A DNA stretch of 51,348 bases from Psychrobacter sp. 5A.1 (GCF_030407455.1 NZ_JASDDJ010000021.1:1-51348), one strand, 5' to 3'; positions 16,236 to 24,797 are shown, numbered from the stretch's first letter. Notes: a model not told the origin generated them from the sequence alone. A program made the numbers and translations.

Positions 16236-17249
16236 ATGATCGCGATGACGGCAGTGCCGAACCGTTGGGTACGTCTGTATCCACAAGACACTATGGCAAA
16301 TACCGATGCCGTGACGGTGTCTCCGGACAATCGGGGACTGGCCTATGCTGATGGTTTTTTTACCACCATGGGTGTCATCGATGGGTTGATACTGTGGTCG
16401 GATTATCATTATCAGCGGCTCGTGTCTCATGCCGCCGCCTTGCAGCTGAATATAGACAGCGAATCACTATTAGTCATATTGCCACTGTATGCCCAGCAGT
16501 TAGAACAAGGTATGCTCAAGCTCGTGGTGACCCGCGCTGCACAAGAGGTGCGTGGTTATGGCTATACGCCAGTGGCAGGTGGAAGTGACTGCGAGGTATG
16601 GCTAAAGGCTACGGCAATGAGAGTCTCTACGGGTCTGCAATTGTCTCTGCCTGATGGAAACTTAGTACCCATACAGCCCAATGCCTCTGCAATATGTTTG
16701 TCTTCTCAGATTGCCTGTTTGCCGCCACCGCTGGCAGGACTCAAGAGCCTCAGCCGCTTAGACAATGTCCTCGCTAGTGGTGAGCTACAACGCATAAAGA
16801 TTGAACCATTGGCCTCTGGCATCGCGTCAATACTCAGTGAAGGGCTGTTACGTGATATGAGTGGGCAGTGGGTCGAAGGTACGATGAGCAATGTGTTCTA
16901 TCAATTAGCAGAAGCCCCATTGTCAAAATCTGAAACCATATCTAGCGCTCATAAAGGTAATGACCAAAAAAATAACGGTTATGAAAATCGTGACTGCGAA
17001 GAGGGTGAAAGCTATCTAACCACTGGCCAATGGTACACACCTTCTATGGCTCAATCGGGCGTTGCTGGTGTCATGCGGCAGGTGATTCTCGATGCTCTAT
17101 CAAGTACGGAATATCCAGTCGTGATAAGACCGTTAACAGATGAGGATCTACCCAAGCTAACGCAGATTTTCTTTTGCAATGCATTACGTGGCATCATGCC
17201 AATGAGCCGTTTGACGTTGCTGTCAGGTGAGGTTGTGGGATTTAAATAA
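16236..17249 (+). CDS. pabC: Aminodeoxychorismate lyase (4-amino-4-deoxychorismate lyase)
   Basis: A 337-residue fold-IV PLP enzyme that converts aminodeoxychorismate to p-aminobenzoate and pyruvate for folate synthesis. Family marks: GLAYADGFFTTM near residue 35, VVTRAAQEVRGYGY, the catalytic-lysine motif GLKSLSRLDNVLA, and WVEGTMSNVF with the following substrate loop. It is about 65 residues longer than typical PabC. Much of the excess is a polar insert at about 230-265 (rich in K, N, E, D) within the second half. In most relatives mltG and tmk follow directly; here a restriction cassette intervenes. The gene begins 3 bp after the lipoprotein stop. Confidence 0.93.
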   Translation: MIAMTAVPNRWVRLYPQDTMANTDAVTVSPDNRGLAYADGFFTTMGVIDGLILWSDYHYQRLVSHAAALQLNIDSESLLVILPLYAQQLEQGMLKLVVTRAAQEVRGYGYTPVAGGSDCEVWLKATAMRVSTGLQLSLPDGNLVPIQPNASAICLSSQIACLPPPLAGLKSLSRLDNVLASGELQRIKIEPLASGIASILSEGLLRDMSGQWVEGTMSNVFYQLAEAPLSKSETISSAHKGNDQKNNGYENRDCEEGESYLTTGQWYTPSMAQSGVAGVMRQVILDALSSTEYPVVIRPLTDEDLPKLTQIFFCNALRGIMPMSRLTLLSGEVVGFK

Positions 17250-17283
17250 CACTCACTTATAAGCCAAATAAAATAATCTATTC

Positions 17284-17487
17284 CTATCCAACAATATTAA
17301 ATTTAGTGTCGATAAAATCATCTGGATATAAAACAACTTCTTCATTTCGATACATCTCTTGCGCTTTTATCGATGCATCTTGCTTATCTTCAGCAACCAC
17401 TTCCACGATATTACTCAGCGTTTCAACAATTTCTATTTGAAATTTTTGCGCTGTTTTCTTATCTTTTTTCATCGTATTCACTTTCAT
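17284..17487 (-). CDS. dpnD: DpnD/PcfM-like small protein
   Basis: A 67-residue protein. After a short basic N-terminus (MKKDKKTAQK) it matches the DpnD/PcfM pattern: a beta strand FQIEIVETLSNIVEVVAED, a helix DASIKAQEMYRNEE and the closing VVLYPDDFIDTKFNIVG. In Streptococcus pneumoniae dpnD accompanies dpnC, the DpnI endonuclease gene, and its function is unknown. Here it sits in the same cassette as a DpnI homologue but is separated from it by an oppositely oriented gene. Start could be Met1 (17487) or Met6 (17472). Family recognition is from pattern memory, not a search. Confidence 0.8.
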   Translation of the reverse strand: MKVNTMKKDKKTAQKFQIEIVETLSNIVEVVAEDKQDASIKAQEMYRNEEVVLYPDDFIDTKFNIVG

Positions 17488-17636
17488 TTCTCACAAATAA
17501 CTTCAGTCATCAATGCCAACTAGATTAGCAAAAGTACTCAAAAGAAGTGATCGTCTTTTGTTACGCAGACTTGTGCTATCAAGCAAATCGATCAATGATC
17601 CTTTCTCAGTAGAAATCGTTAAAAGGACAGTATCGT
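17488..17636. promoter_or_regulatory. Divergent promoter region with three GATC sites
   Basis: This 149-bp divergent region between dpnD-like and the 188-residue gene holds GATC at 17549, 17590 and 17597. The DpnI-type enzyme encoded nearby recognises methylated GATC. Clustering may be chance. No clear -10/-35 pair is assigned. Confidence 0.4.
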
Positions 17637-18203
17637 ATGCGCTCAGTCTATGAAGAAACTAGAATTCCACTACAAATTCGTCGATTAATGGTTTTTGATG
17701 AAATTTGCCAACTGGCTAAAAGTAAGCCTGATGAAATTGTGCATTTATCACCTTATACCCAATTATCATTTGGTGTGATGTATTTACTAGACTTTAAAAG
17801 ATTTGTCGCCTTCGGTGGTATGTTCGAGTATGCGTACACGCGAGAGGAGGTTATTGAGCAGCGTATTTCTGTCATTCCTAATGATGAGTTAGTGATGTGT
17901 GCACTGACAGTCAATTTAAAAGCTTTTACCAAGCCTGCTCGCAATGCAGTTGGGCTTTTATTGCAGTGGAATGATTATGTAAAAAATAGAATGCACGCTT
18001 ACGTTGATTATCATGAAGAGTATTTTTTCAAAATTAATGATGAGATTGATTGGAACTACCCAGCGCATAAGTTTCATCAGCGCCTTGTTGCTACTGCAAG
18101 ATTACCGCTATGGGACGATAGAGATGAGTTAATTGCTGATGTGTACCGCGATAGAAAAGGGAAGCCGAGACCTGAGCGCTACAACGAGAAGCGGTTAGTA
18201 TAA
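17637..18203 (+). CDS. Unrecognised 188-residue protein in the DpnI cassette
   Basis: A soluble protein of 188 residues with no signal peptide or membrane segment. It has an aromatic-rich middle (about 45-75, with YTQLSFGVMYLLDFKRFVAFGG), an acidic/tyrosine patch (residues ~125-145, containing YVDYHEEYFFKINDEIDWNY) and a basic end (YRDRKGKPRPERYNEKRLV). I do not recognise the family. The start is supported by AAAAGGA about 10 nt upstream. It is transcribed away from dpnD-like and its last 9 bp overlap the 3' end of dpnC, tail to tail, so the three genes are packed as one cassette. It could be an accessory or immunity factor, or an unrelated cargo gene; nothing in the sequence decides this. 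Confidence 0.8.
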   Translation: MRSVYEETRIPLQIRRLMVFDEICQLAKSKPDEIVHLSPYTQLSFGVMYLLDFKRFVAFGGMFEYAYTREEVIEQRISVIPNDELVMCALTVNLKAFTKPARNAVGLLLQWNDYVKNRMHAYVDYHEEYFFKINDEIDWNYPAHKFHQRLVATARLPLWDDRDELIADVYRDRKGKPRPERYNEKRLV

Positions 18204-18959
18204 TTTTCGATAGTGACCACGGCTTACAAATTCAATAATGCCTTTATCACGTAGTATCTGTAACTGCTGACGGATTTTATCTGGAATATAGTTATTTTCA
18301 GGGTGTTTAAGTTTTAACTCGTCAGCAAAAGCATAAACTTGCTTTAGCGAAAAATGAGTATCAAGTCTATCGATACACTGCCAAATATCTAGCGTCCAAC
18401 CACGCGAAGCAGTAGATTGTTCACGCAAAAACAAGGTTTTTTGAAATTGTTGGGTAACGTTTTCGCGTGATATGACTTGCTGATCTTTGACCAAAAATAC
18501 TTTGCCTGATTCTGGTACTTGCCGTAAGTCGATGTTGCATCCAACCCAACCCGCGCGTCTGGCAGTCGCTGATAACGGCTTACGCTTGATAATAATATCG
18601 GGTTTGAAAAACTGCTTAGGAATAATTAAAAAATTATTAACGGTGCATTCTTTTGAGTAGGTCAAAAAGAAAAAGCTGGGATTGTCTTCACTATTGATAC
18701 GCTCAATCATGGTCTTATAAGCGCCATCATTGACAATGTTGCTTAGTTTGGCTTTTTTACTTTTTAGCTCATATTGCTCACGACAATGTGCGCAGTAAAA
18801 ATCCGCAACGGGTTTGCCATTAACAAATTCGGTTAAAGGCTGGGCGCTACAATTGGGGCAGTAACCATTTTCTTTTACCCAAGCTTCACTAAGGACACGT
18901 ATGATTTGTGCTTTGGAGGTATAATTTTTGGCAAGACTTCGATTGAAATGTAGGTTCAT
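18195..18959 (-). CDS. dpnC: DpnI-type methyl-directed restriction endonuclease (cuts Gm6ATC)
   Basis: At 254 residues it is exactly the length of pneumococcal DpnI and resembles it throughout. The N-terminal PD-(D/E)XK domain has the catalytic trio Asp53, Glu64 and Lys66 in VADFYC and ELKSKK. Four cysteines (34, 37, 56, 59) form the zinc site, and TARRAGWVGCNIDL is conserved. The C-terminal winged helix (about 183-254) with KIRQQLQILRDKGIIEF reads the methylated adenine. The enzyme cleaves GATC only when adenine is methylated, destroying Dam-type DNA while sparing an unmethylated host, so no partner methylase is needed and the host should lack Dam. It lies between pabC and mltG, next to a dpnD-like gene, and looks horizontally acquired. 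Confidence 0.96.
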   Translation of the reverse strand: MNLHFNRSLAKNYTSKAQIIRVLSEAWVKENGYCPNCSAQPLTEFVNGKPVADFYCAHCREQYELKSKKAKLSNIVNDGAYKTMIERINSEDNPSFFFLTYSKECTVNNFLIIPKQFFKPDIIIKRKPLSATARRAGWVGCNIDLRQVPESGKVFLVKDQQVISRENVTQQFQKTLFLREQSTASRGWTLDIWQCIDRLDTHFSLKQVYAFADELKLKHPENNYIPDKIRQQLQILRDKGIIEFVSRGHYRKLY

Positions 18960-19129
18960 AAGATATTTTCATTATTAATAGATAAGCTGAGAATACTGAA
19001 AAAAGCGTCTGAGTATTAAGCCATATAAACTGCTATCAATAGCAAGATAATTCATAAGCTAAGCAAATACCATTGAAAATGGTACGGTTCAGTGCTAAAT
19101 TCTAGCAAACATCTGCCCTGCGAGTTGCC
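18960..19129. other. Divergent spacer between dpnC and mltG
   Basis: This 170-bp AT-rich spacer must hold the dpnC promoter (minus) and, because the cassette separates mltG from pabC, a plus-strand promoter for mltG-tmk. No consensus pair or direct-repeat boundary of the cassette was identified. Confidence 0.4.
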
Positions 19130-20422
19130 ATGAGCAAGCCTACCCCTGAAACACCTCCTGAACGTCCGAATGAAACGCCATCGAATCAACAAGATAGCAG
19201 CGTTGAGGCGCGTGTCGATACCACATTGCCGGATTCACAGCCAGTAGAGGATGGAGTAAAGGAGACGCCTGCGACCAATGTGTCACTGATCAGCGGAGAG
19301 AGTAAGCCGCGTCAGTATAAAGTGGACAACCCATCGTTTTTTATGCAGCGTGGCTATCAAGTATTGCTGGTATTGGGACTTATTGCGGCGTTTTTCTTAG
19401 TCATGGTCTATCAGACATTATTTGGACGTATCGAGCAGCCAGCCAAGATGGTTACGATTGGGCAGGGTCAGACTTATTATGGCTTACTGCCACAGTGGCA
19501 ACAGCAGATTCCGCTGTTTTCTGCCAGTGTGGCCAAGCTTTATATCAAATCGCAAGTCGATGCGCCATTACATGCAGGTATTTACCAATTACCAGAAAAC
19601 CCAACCATTGCTGAAGCGTTGCAAGTGCTAGCACAAGGTGCAAAAGCGGCGATGGTTAAGGTACAAATTATCGAAGGCAAAACGTCCAAAGACCTTTATC
19701 AGACACTGCGCGATAATAATGGTATCAAAAAAGAAATCCTGACCGATGCTAATGGCAGTGATAAAGACAATGCCAGTATTGCCCAAGCCTTGGATTTGGC
19801 GGGTATATTGCCAGACAGCGTGGTTAATAGTAGCGACCCGATTGTCAATTATAATCTCGAAGGGTGGTTTGCGCCTGATACTTATTATTATGGTGAAGAC
19901 ACCAGTGACAAAAAAGTGCTCACTGATTTGTACAAGCGTCAGCAGCAAGCATTGACCGAAGCATGGGAAAATCGTGCGCCCAACTTGCCTTATGATAGCC
20001 CCTATGAAGCGTTGGTGATGGCGTCTATTATCGAAAAAGAAACGAGTGTGGCAGAAGAGCGAGCGTTGGTGTCGGCGGTATTTAGAAACCGTCTGAATAA
20101 AGGCATGCGCATGCAAACCGATCCGACCATTATCTATGGTATGGGCAGTCGCTATGATGGCAATATTCGTCGCAAAGACATCAACGAAAAAACGTCTTAT
20201 AATACGTATCAAATCGATGGCTTACCGCCAACGCCAATCGCACTGCCATCTGCGGCCTCTATCGAAGCGACTTTGCATCCTGCCGACAGTGATGCGCTAT
20301 ACTTTGTCGCGACTGGTACCGGTGGACACAAATTCACCAACAGCTTGGCTGCACACAATCAAGCGGTAAAAGACTATCTAAAAGTCATGCGCGAAAAGAA
20401 AGCACAAGCAGCATCACAGTAG
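19130..20422 (+). CDS. mltG: Endolytic murein transglycosylase MltG
   Basis: A 430-residue inner-membrane enzyme that cuts nascent glycan strands and so sets their length. A Pro/Thr/Glu-rich cytoplasmic N-terminus (1-70) precedes a single membrane helix (about 75-97), a LysM-like region, and the YceG catalytic domain. The catalytic Glu is Glu302 in MASIIEKETSVAEER; QTDPTIIYGMG and YNTYQIDGLPPTPIALPS are conserved C-terminal motifs. The N-terminal tail makes it longer than E. coli MltG (340). It leads into tmk 108 bp downstream, with a hairpin in the gap. Confidence 0.95.
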   Translation: MSKPTPETPPERPNETPSNQQDSSVEARVDTTLPDSQPVEDGVKETPATNVSLISGESKPRQYKVDNPSFFMQRGYQVLLVLGLIAAFFLVMVYQTLFGRIEQPAKMVTIGQGQTYYGLLPQWQQQIPLFSASVAKLYIKSQVDAPLHAGIYQLPENPTIAEALQVLAQGAKAAMVKVQIIEGKTSKDLYQTLRDNNGIKKEILTDANGSDKDNASIAQALDLAGILPDSVVNSSDPIVNYNLEGWFAPDTYYYGEDTSDKKVLTDLYKRQQQALTEAWENRAPNLPYDSPYEALVMASIIEKETSVAEERALVSAVFRNRLNKGMRMQTDPTIIYGMGSRYDGNIRRKDINEKTSYNTYQIDGLPPTPIALPSAASIEATLHPADSDALYFVATGTGGHKFTNSLAAHNQAVKDYLKVMREKKAQAASQ

Positions 20423-20478
20423 CTTAGTATATATAGCAGCAGCACCTCTATATCTTCTTAAAAAACCTATCATTTACT

Positions 20479-20508
20479 GAGCGTTATGCAACTATCTACA
20501 TAACGCTC
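20479..20508 (+). promoter_or_regulatory. Hairpin between mltG and tmk
   Basis: Perfect 10-bp stem GAGCGTTATG / CATAACGCTC with a 10-nt loop and no T-run, ending 22 bp before the tmk start. It is not a standard terminator; it could be an mRNA-processing or stability element. Confidence 0.5.
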
Positions 20509-20530
20509 ATCAATGACATAAGGTCATATC

Positions 20531-21241
20531 ATGTCAGCACCTATGCACACTGATGAACTATCATCGAATCTATCTGCCTCAAGCCCTATCCATACCGACA
20601 CGACGCCTACTTTGGGGCGTTTTATCAGCTTTGAGGGAACGGAAGGCGTTGGAAAAACCACCGCGATTGAACAGCTTTGCGTGCGTCTCGAAGACAGCGG
20701 CATCCAGTATCTACGTACTCGCGAGCCGGGTGGTAGTCCATTCGCTGAGCGATTGCGCGATATATTATTAGACCCTGCCACTGATATTAATGATGATACA
20801 GAGCTGTTGCTGCTATTCGCCGCGCGCTGTGATCATATGCAGCAAGTGATTATACCTGCGCTACAAAGTGGTACATGGGTGATATGCGACAGGTTTACGG
20901 ACTCTACCATTGCCTATCAAGGGTTTGGTCGTGCACATGGGGATGAGGCAGTACGAGCCAAGATTGATGCGCTGATTGAGCAATTTGTGCCGCAGCTGCC
21001 TGAGCTAACCTTATGGTTGGATTTGTCAGTATCAGAAGGCATGACACGTGCCAACAAGCGTAGTGCTGCCGATCGCTTTGAGCAGCAGGCGACCGAGTTT
21101 TTTACGTGGGTGCATGAAGGCTTTAGTCAATTGGCGAGCGAGTATCCTGAGCGCATACAGCGTATTGATGCATCAGGCAATGCCGATGAAGTGGGTGCGC
21201 GTATATGGTCAACGGTACAGGATAAGCTGGATATTGAATAG
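20531..21241 (+). CDS. tmk: Thymidylate kinase
   Basis: A 236-residue enzyme phosphorylating dTMP to dTDP. The P-loop lies in FEGTEGVGKTT (about residues 34-44), the DR(Y/F) motif is in VICDRFTDSTIAYQGFGR, and the lid is in LSVSEGMTRANKRSAADRFE. LRTREPGG is the thymidine-binding segment. The first ~30 residues are a polar extension (Ser/Thr/His-rich) absent from the E. coli enzyme (213). TAAGG lies 8-10 nt before the ATG. It follows mltG as in many gammaproteobacteria, but holB is not next; a MITE and a terminator follow instead. Confidence 0.96.
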   Translation: MSAPMHTDELSSNLSASSPIHTDTTPTLGRFISFEGTEGVGKTTAIEQLCVRLEDSGIQYLRTREPGGSPFAERLRDILLDPATDINDDTELLLLFAARCDHMQQVIIPALQSGTWVICDRFTDSTIAYQGFGRAHGDEAVRAKIDALIEQFVPQLPELTLWLDLSVSEGMTRANKRSAADRFEQQATEFFTWVHEGFSQLASEYPERIQRIDASGNADEVGARIWSTVQDKLDIE

Positions 21242-21261
21242 CTGGCTTCATAGTGAAGTTC

Positions 21262-21435
21262 TAGGGCGTGTCCTCATTTTAAAAATGGTGATAAAAATGA
21301 GATAAATTGCCGTCAAACGAGGAAAATAGTGCAGATAATATCGAGATATTGACCAACTATTTGACGATGTTTGGCAAAATTTAGCTGTTTTTAGCCCATT
21401 TAGAGGACACTCGATTGAATTGAGGGCACGCCCTA
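21262..21435 (-). mobile_element. MITE family A, copy 3 (174 bp)
   Basis: Flanked by TA with termini AGGGCGTGTCCTCA and, at the right, TGAGGGCACGCCCT (one change). It is in the opposite orientation to copies 1 and 2, inserted 20 bp after the tmk stop. Confidence 0.88.
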
Positions 21436-21491
21436 ATAAGCCAGCATTTGATTGTTTTCCATGTTAGAGAGATTATCAAAATCGTTACCAT

Positions 21492-21521
21492 AAAAAGCCC
21501 CAACATTACGTTGGGGCTTTT
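21492..21521. terminator. Bidirectional terminator between tmk and the antiporter gene
   Basis: Stem AAAAGCCCCAAC / GTTGGGGCTTTT with loop ATTAC, lying between convergent genes beyond the MITE. Confidence 0.85.
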
Positions 21522-21613
21522 GTGTTTCTTAAACCATCAATATAGTAGATAAATAGTCACTCAAAGAGTGGGCGTCATTATTTATTTACTGGCTATTTAC
21601 TAGCTATTTACTA

Positions 21614-23917
21614 TTACTTATCTTTATTATCTACTTCATTATCTACCTTGCTTTCTAAGCTCGTCGGCTTGGTATCCTGAGCAATCTCGATGTCAGCACT
21701 TTTGGCATTGTCTTGACCAGAGTCAGGTAAGCGATTTGGATCAAGCGCGCCTTTTTTATTTTTAGGCGCACTGCCATTGCCATTGGTATTACTCGTAGAG
21801 GCTTTCGTTTTTGAAGTCGCTGTCGAGTTTGCAGACATGACGCCTTTATTGTCTGTGCTCGTAGCAGTGGGTTTTGATTCTTCTTTTTGCTCAGACTTCG
21901 CGACTGGCGATGACTTGGACTCTGCGCTATTGTTTGGGCCGTTTGGTGATTGATGGGCAGTATTTTGCTCATCCTTTTTATCATTATCGGCCGAAGATTC
22001 TGGCGCTGCTGTCGAGCTATCCTCAGGGCTAAGCTCCTTCTCTTTGCGTTTTTCAGGCGCTTTTGAGCTAGATTCAAAGTTGGCATCTGCCGCCATGCGA
22101 GCTTGTTCTTGCTTGGGCGTCACATCTACTGGCTTTGGTTGTACTTCATCTTCTACTACTAGCGAGATGAGCTTGCGATCACGAGGGACATTACCATCAA
22201 AATGATCGGTGATGACATGCAATTTGCCCTCTTTGTCTATGGTATAGAGCGGGACAAATTGTTTGTTATCGGCTTTGTACTGCTCAAAACTATAGCTGTC
22301 AGTGATGTTGGTTATTTTGATTCGGGCTTTTTTGGACAGCATACTGGCAAGCTTGGTATACGTCGCATCTTTGCCAAACAACCATTGTGAGTGGAAATTT
22401 GATTGCTTGTCGTCACGCTCGCTTCTGGCCTTTTCATCGCTGAATTTTAGGCGGTATAATTTGCGTTCACCAAATTCATGACGATAATGAATCTCGGACA
22501 AGGTATTCATTTCCTTGTCCATACTCATGGCAAACAAACGCCCAATACCGATAAGGTCAAGGTGATGATCGGCATGATCAGAGATGGGATTACCAAAATA
22601 AGTACGCAGGCCACTCATGCGTGCGCGCGCGATGTTGGTATAGTTATTATGCGCAACGATGACATCAAAGCCTTGATCTTTGAGAGAGGTGGCTATCAGT
22701 AGTGCGATGGGGTTTGAACCGACGATAAGAATACCGTTGGTCTCAGGCTCACGGACGCCAAGCAAGTTGCCGACCACTTTTGAGCCTAAGCCCTGAATCA
22801 TAACCGTACCAATAATGACCATAAATACTAATGGTACGAGCAGCTCAACGCCTTGAATATCATACTCTTGCAAGCGAATAGCAAACAGTGATGAAATAGC
22901 TGCCGCGACGATACCACGCGGCCCAATCCAACTAATCATCAGCTTTTCATTGGTCTTGAGGTTTGAGCCGATAGCCGATGCCCAAACAGATAGCGGACGC
23001 GCCACAAACATCACGATAGCAAGTAATACGAGCCCTGCAAAGCCAACACTCATTAAGCTTGCCAGTTCTACACGTGCCGCCAAAATAATAAAGAGCACAG
23101 AAATCAGTAGAATGGTTAAGGATTCGTTGAACTCTAGAATCGTCTCACGTGGGAATTTTGGCCAGTTCGCCAATGCCACACCCAATACTGTAACGGTCAA
23201 TAGACCAGACTCGTGCTCTAAATGGTTCGATATTGAGAACAGAACCAAGACAAACGCAAGGGTAAAGACATTGCGTAAAAACTCAGGAATCATATGACGG
23301 CGCATAAGGAACGCCAGTACCCAAGCGCCTGCCATACCCATTGCAGTCGCCAACACAACGATTTTAGCAAACAATAAAATACTACTGGCTTCGCCGCCCG
23401 AGATAATATATTCATAGACCAATACCACCGCAATAGCGCCGATTGGATCGATGATGATACCTTCCCATTTTAGGATGTTAGATATCGTCTTATTCGGGCG
23501 CACACTGCGCAGTAACGGCATAATGACCGTTGGGCCAGTCACGCAAACCAGCGCACCGAATAGTAAGGCGATTAGTGGATCGACATTAAATAATAGATAG
23601 GTCGATAACGCGACGATAGCGATGGTGATGAGAACGCCTACCGATACCAGCATTTGTACGACAGTTCCATGCTGCTTAATCTCATCGAACTCTAAGGTCA
23701 GCGAGCCTTCAAAGAGAATAATCGCTACACCCAAAGAGATGAAAGGGAACATCAGCTCCCCCAATACCAAGTCGGGATCGAAGATACCCAGTACAGGACC
23801 GACGATAATACCAATCAGTAATAAAAATAAAATGGACGGTTGCTTTAAGTACCAAGCCAACCATTGGGCGGCGATGCCAATCCCAACCACGCCAGATAAT
23901 AATAGGGCGGTATCCAT
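21614..23917 (-). CDS. CPA1-type cation/proton antiporter with TrkA-N domain and disordered tail
   Basis: A 767-residue protein. Residues ~1-400 are about twelve membrane segments of the NhaP/CPA1 family, with GVAIILFEGSLTLEFDEI, VCVTGPTVIMPLL and ISWIGPRGIVAAAISSLFA as hallmarks. Residues ~410-530 form a Rossmann-type TrkA-N/RCK regulatory domain (GILIVGSNPIALLIATSL), suggesting nucleotide gating. The last ~155 residues are low-complexity (S, K, E, N, T-rich) and probably disordered. It exchanges Na+ or K+ for protons at the inner membrane for pH and salt homeostasis. AAAAGGAT lies upstream of the ATG at 23917. The tail is unusual for the family. Confidence 0.92.
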   Translation of the reverse strand: MDTALLLSGVVGIGIAAQWLAWYLKQPSILFLLLIGIIVGPVLGIFDPDLVLGELMFPFISLGVAIILFEGSLTLEFDEIKQHGTVVQMLVSVGVLITIAIVALSTYLLFNVDPLIALLFGALVCVTGPTVIMPLLRSVRPNKTISNILKWEGIIIDPIGAIAVVLVYEYIISGGEASSILLFAKIVVLATAMGMAGAWVLAFLMRRHMIPEFLRNVFTLAFVLVLFSISNHLEHESGLLTVTVLGVALANWPKFPRETILEFNESLTILLISVLFIILAARVELASLMSVGFAGLVLLAIVMFVARPLSVWASAIGSNLKTNEKLMISWIGPRGIVAAAISSLFAIRLQEYDIQGVELLVPLVFMVIIGTVMIQGLGSKVVGNLLGVREPETNGILIVGSNPIALLIATSLKDQGFDVIVAHNNYTNIARARMSGLRTYFGNPISDHADHHLDLIGIGRLFAMSMDKEMNTLSEIHYRHEFGERKLYRLKFSDEKARSERDDKQSNFHSQWLFGKDATYTKLASMLSKKARIKITNITDSYSFEQYKADNKQFVPLYTIDKEGKLHVITDHFDGNVPRDRKLISLVVEDEVQPKPVDVTPKQEQARMAADANFESSSKAPEKRKEKELSPEDSSTAAPESSADNDKKDEQNTAHQSPNGPNNSAESKSSPVAKSEQKEESKPTATSTDNKGVMSANSTATSKTKASTSNTNGNGSAPKNKKGALDPNRLPDSGQDNAKSADIEIAQDTKPTSLESKVDNEVDNKDK

Positions 23918-24797
23918 AAATTGATCCTTTTATAATCTTGTCATATTTTATATCTATCAATCAATCGCTCTTTAGCACCTATCTATAGAGGCACATTTTA
24001 CAAAAGCTGAACGACAACAATGGCCAAGTGACAATAATGGTTAAGTGACAACAATGACAACCATCATGGATCATAACGTGAGCCAGATATGATATATATA
24101 CTATAAAGTAATAGAGACAAACGCATTCCTAGACAAATAATGCCCATCTCAAGAAATACAATTAGCAGTGTCAACCTTGCTTGTGCTACTGGCTTGGCTT
24201 ACGAGCGGTAGTACCTGCACTTGTTTTACTGTTATTCAAATTTTTAGAAATGGTATAAGCGTCTCTAGACATGCAAAAGATGAAAAATAAGGGTGATGAT
24301 AGCCAATTCTATAAATATATAGTCCGTAATAATAATGGCTATTAACCTACATTTTTTATAAAGTTATTAGGCTTGCCATCATAACATGATTTTATTTCAT
24401 ACCTACTAAGGCTGAGCTTACCACGACACAGTTTATCCACTATGACACTGCCACATCGTCAACTATATAAAGGTATTGCTTGTACTCGGCTGTCTTGTAT
24501 CGATATTATAGTGGGTTGATTATAGTATTGAGCAACCACAACAGGGTATAGAACCATTATGAAATAACCAATCCTTGGGTTATCCTGAATTACTGAAATG
24601 ATAGCAAAATAACGTGATGGTTTATCATACAGTAGCGGCATTTATCGTGCATGCAGCTTGTATCGTGAATTCACTATGAAAGAGTTGCAGCAACGGTTGC
24701 CATGCAAAGGCAATAAAATATAGATATAGATATAGCATGCAGACAAGCTAAAAAATATTAAGATGGCTTAAGCTAAAGTCACATTTTTTACCTGTCT
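23918..24797. other. Long gene-free region
   Basis: About 880 bp with no convincing gene. It holds three tandem copies of a 17-bp unit at 24011-24061 (see separate entry) and a short TATAGA tract near 24720. Short frames on the minus strand lack ribosome-binding sites. Confidence 0.5.
24011..24061. repeat. Three tandem 17-bp units
   Basis: Units start at 24011, 24028 and 24045, with the middle copy GTGACAATAATGGTTAA; the others differ at a few positions. They lie about 95 bp upstream of the antiporter start on its promoter side. Confidence 0.6.

Noticed and set aside
19628..20212. 194-residue minus-strand frame
   Set aside because: Antisense shadow of mltG; the plus-strand protein has clear catalytic motifs.
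24459..24641. 60-residue minus-strand frame
   Set aside because: No ribosome-binding site and no family resemblance; flanks are non-coding.
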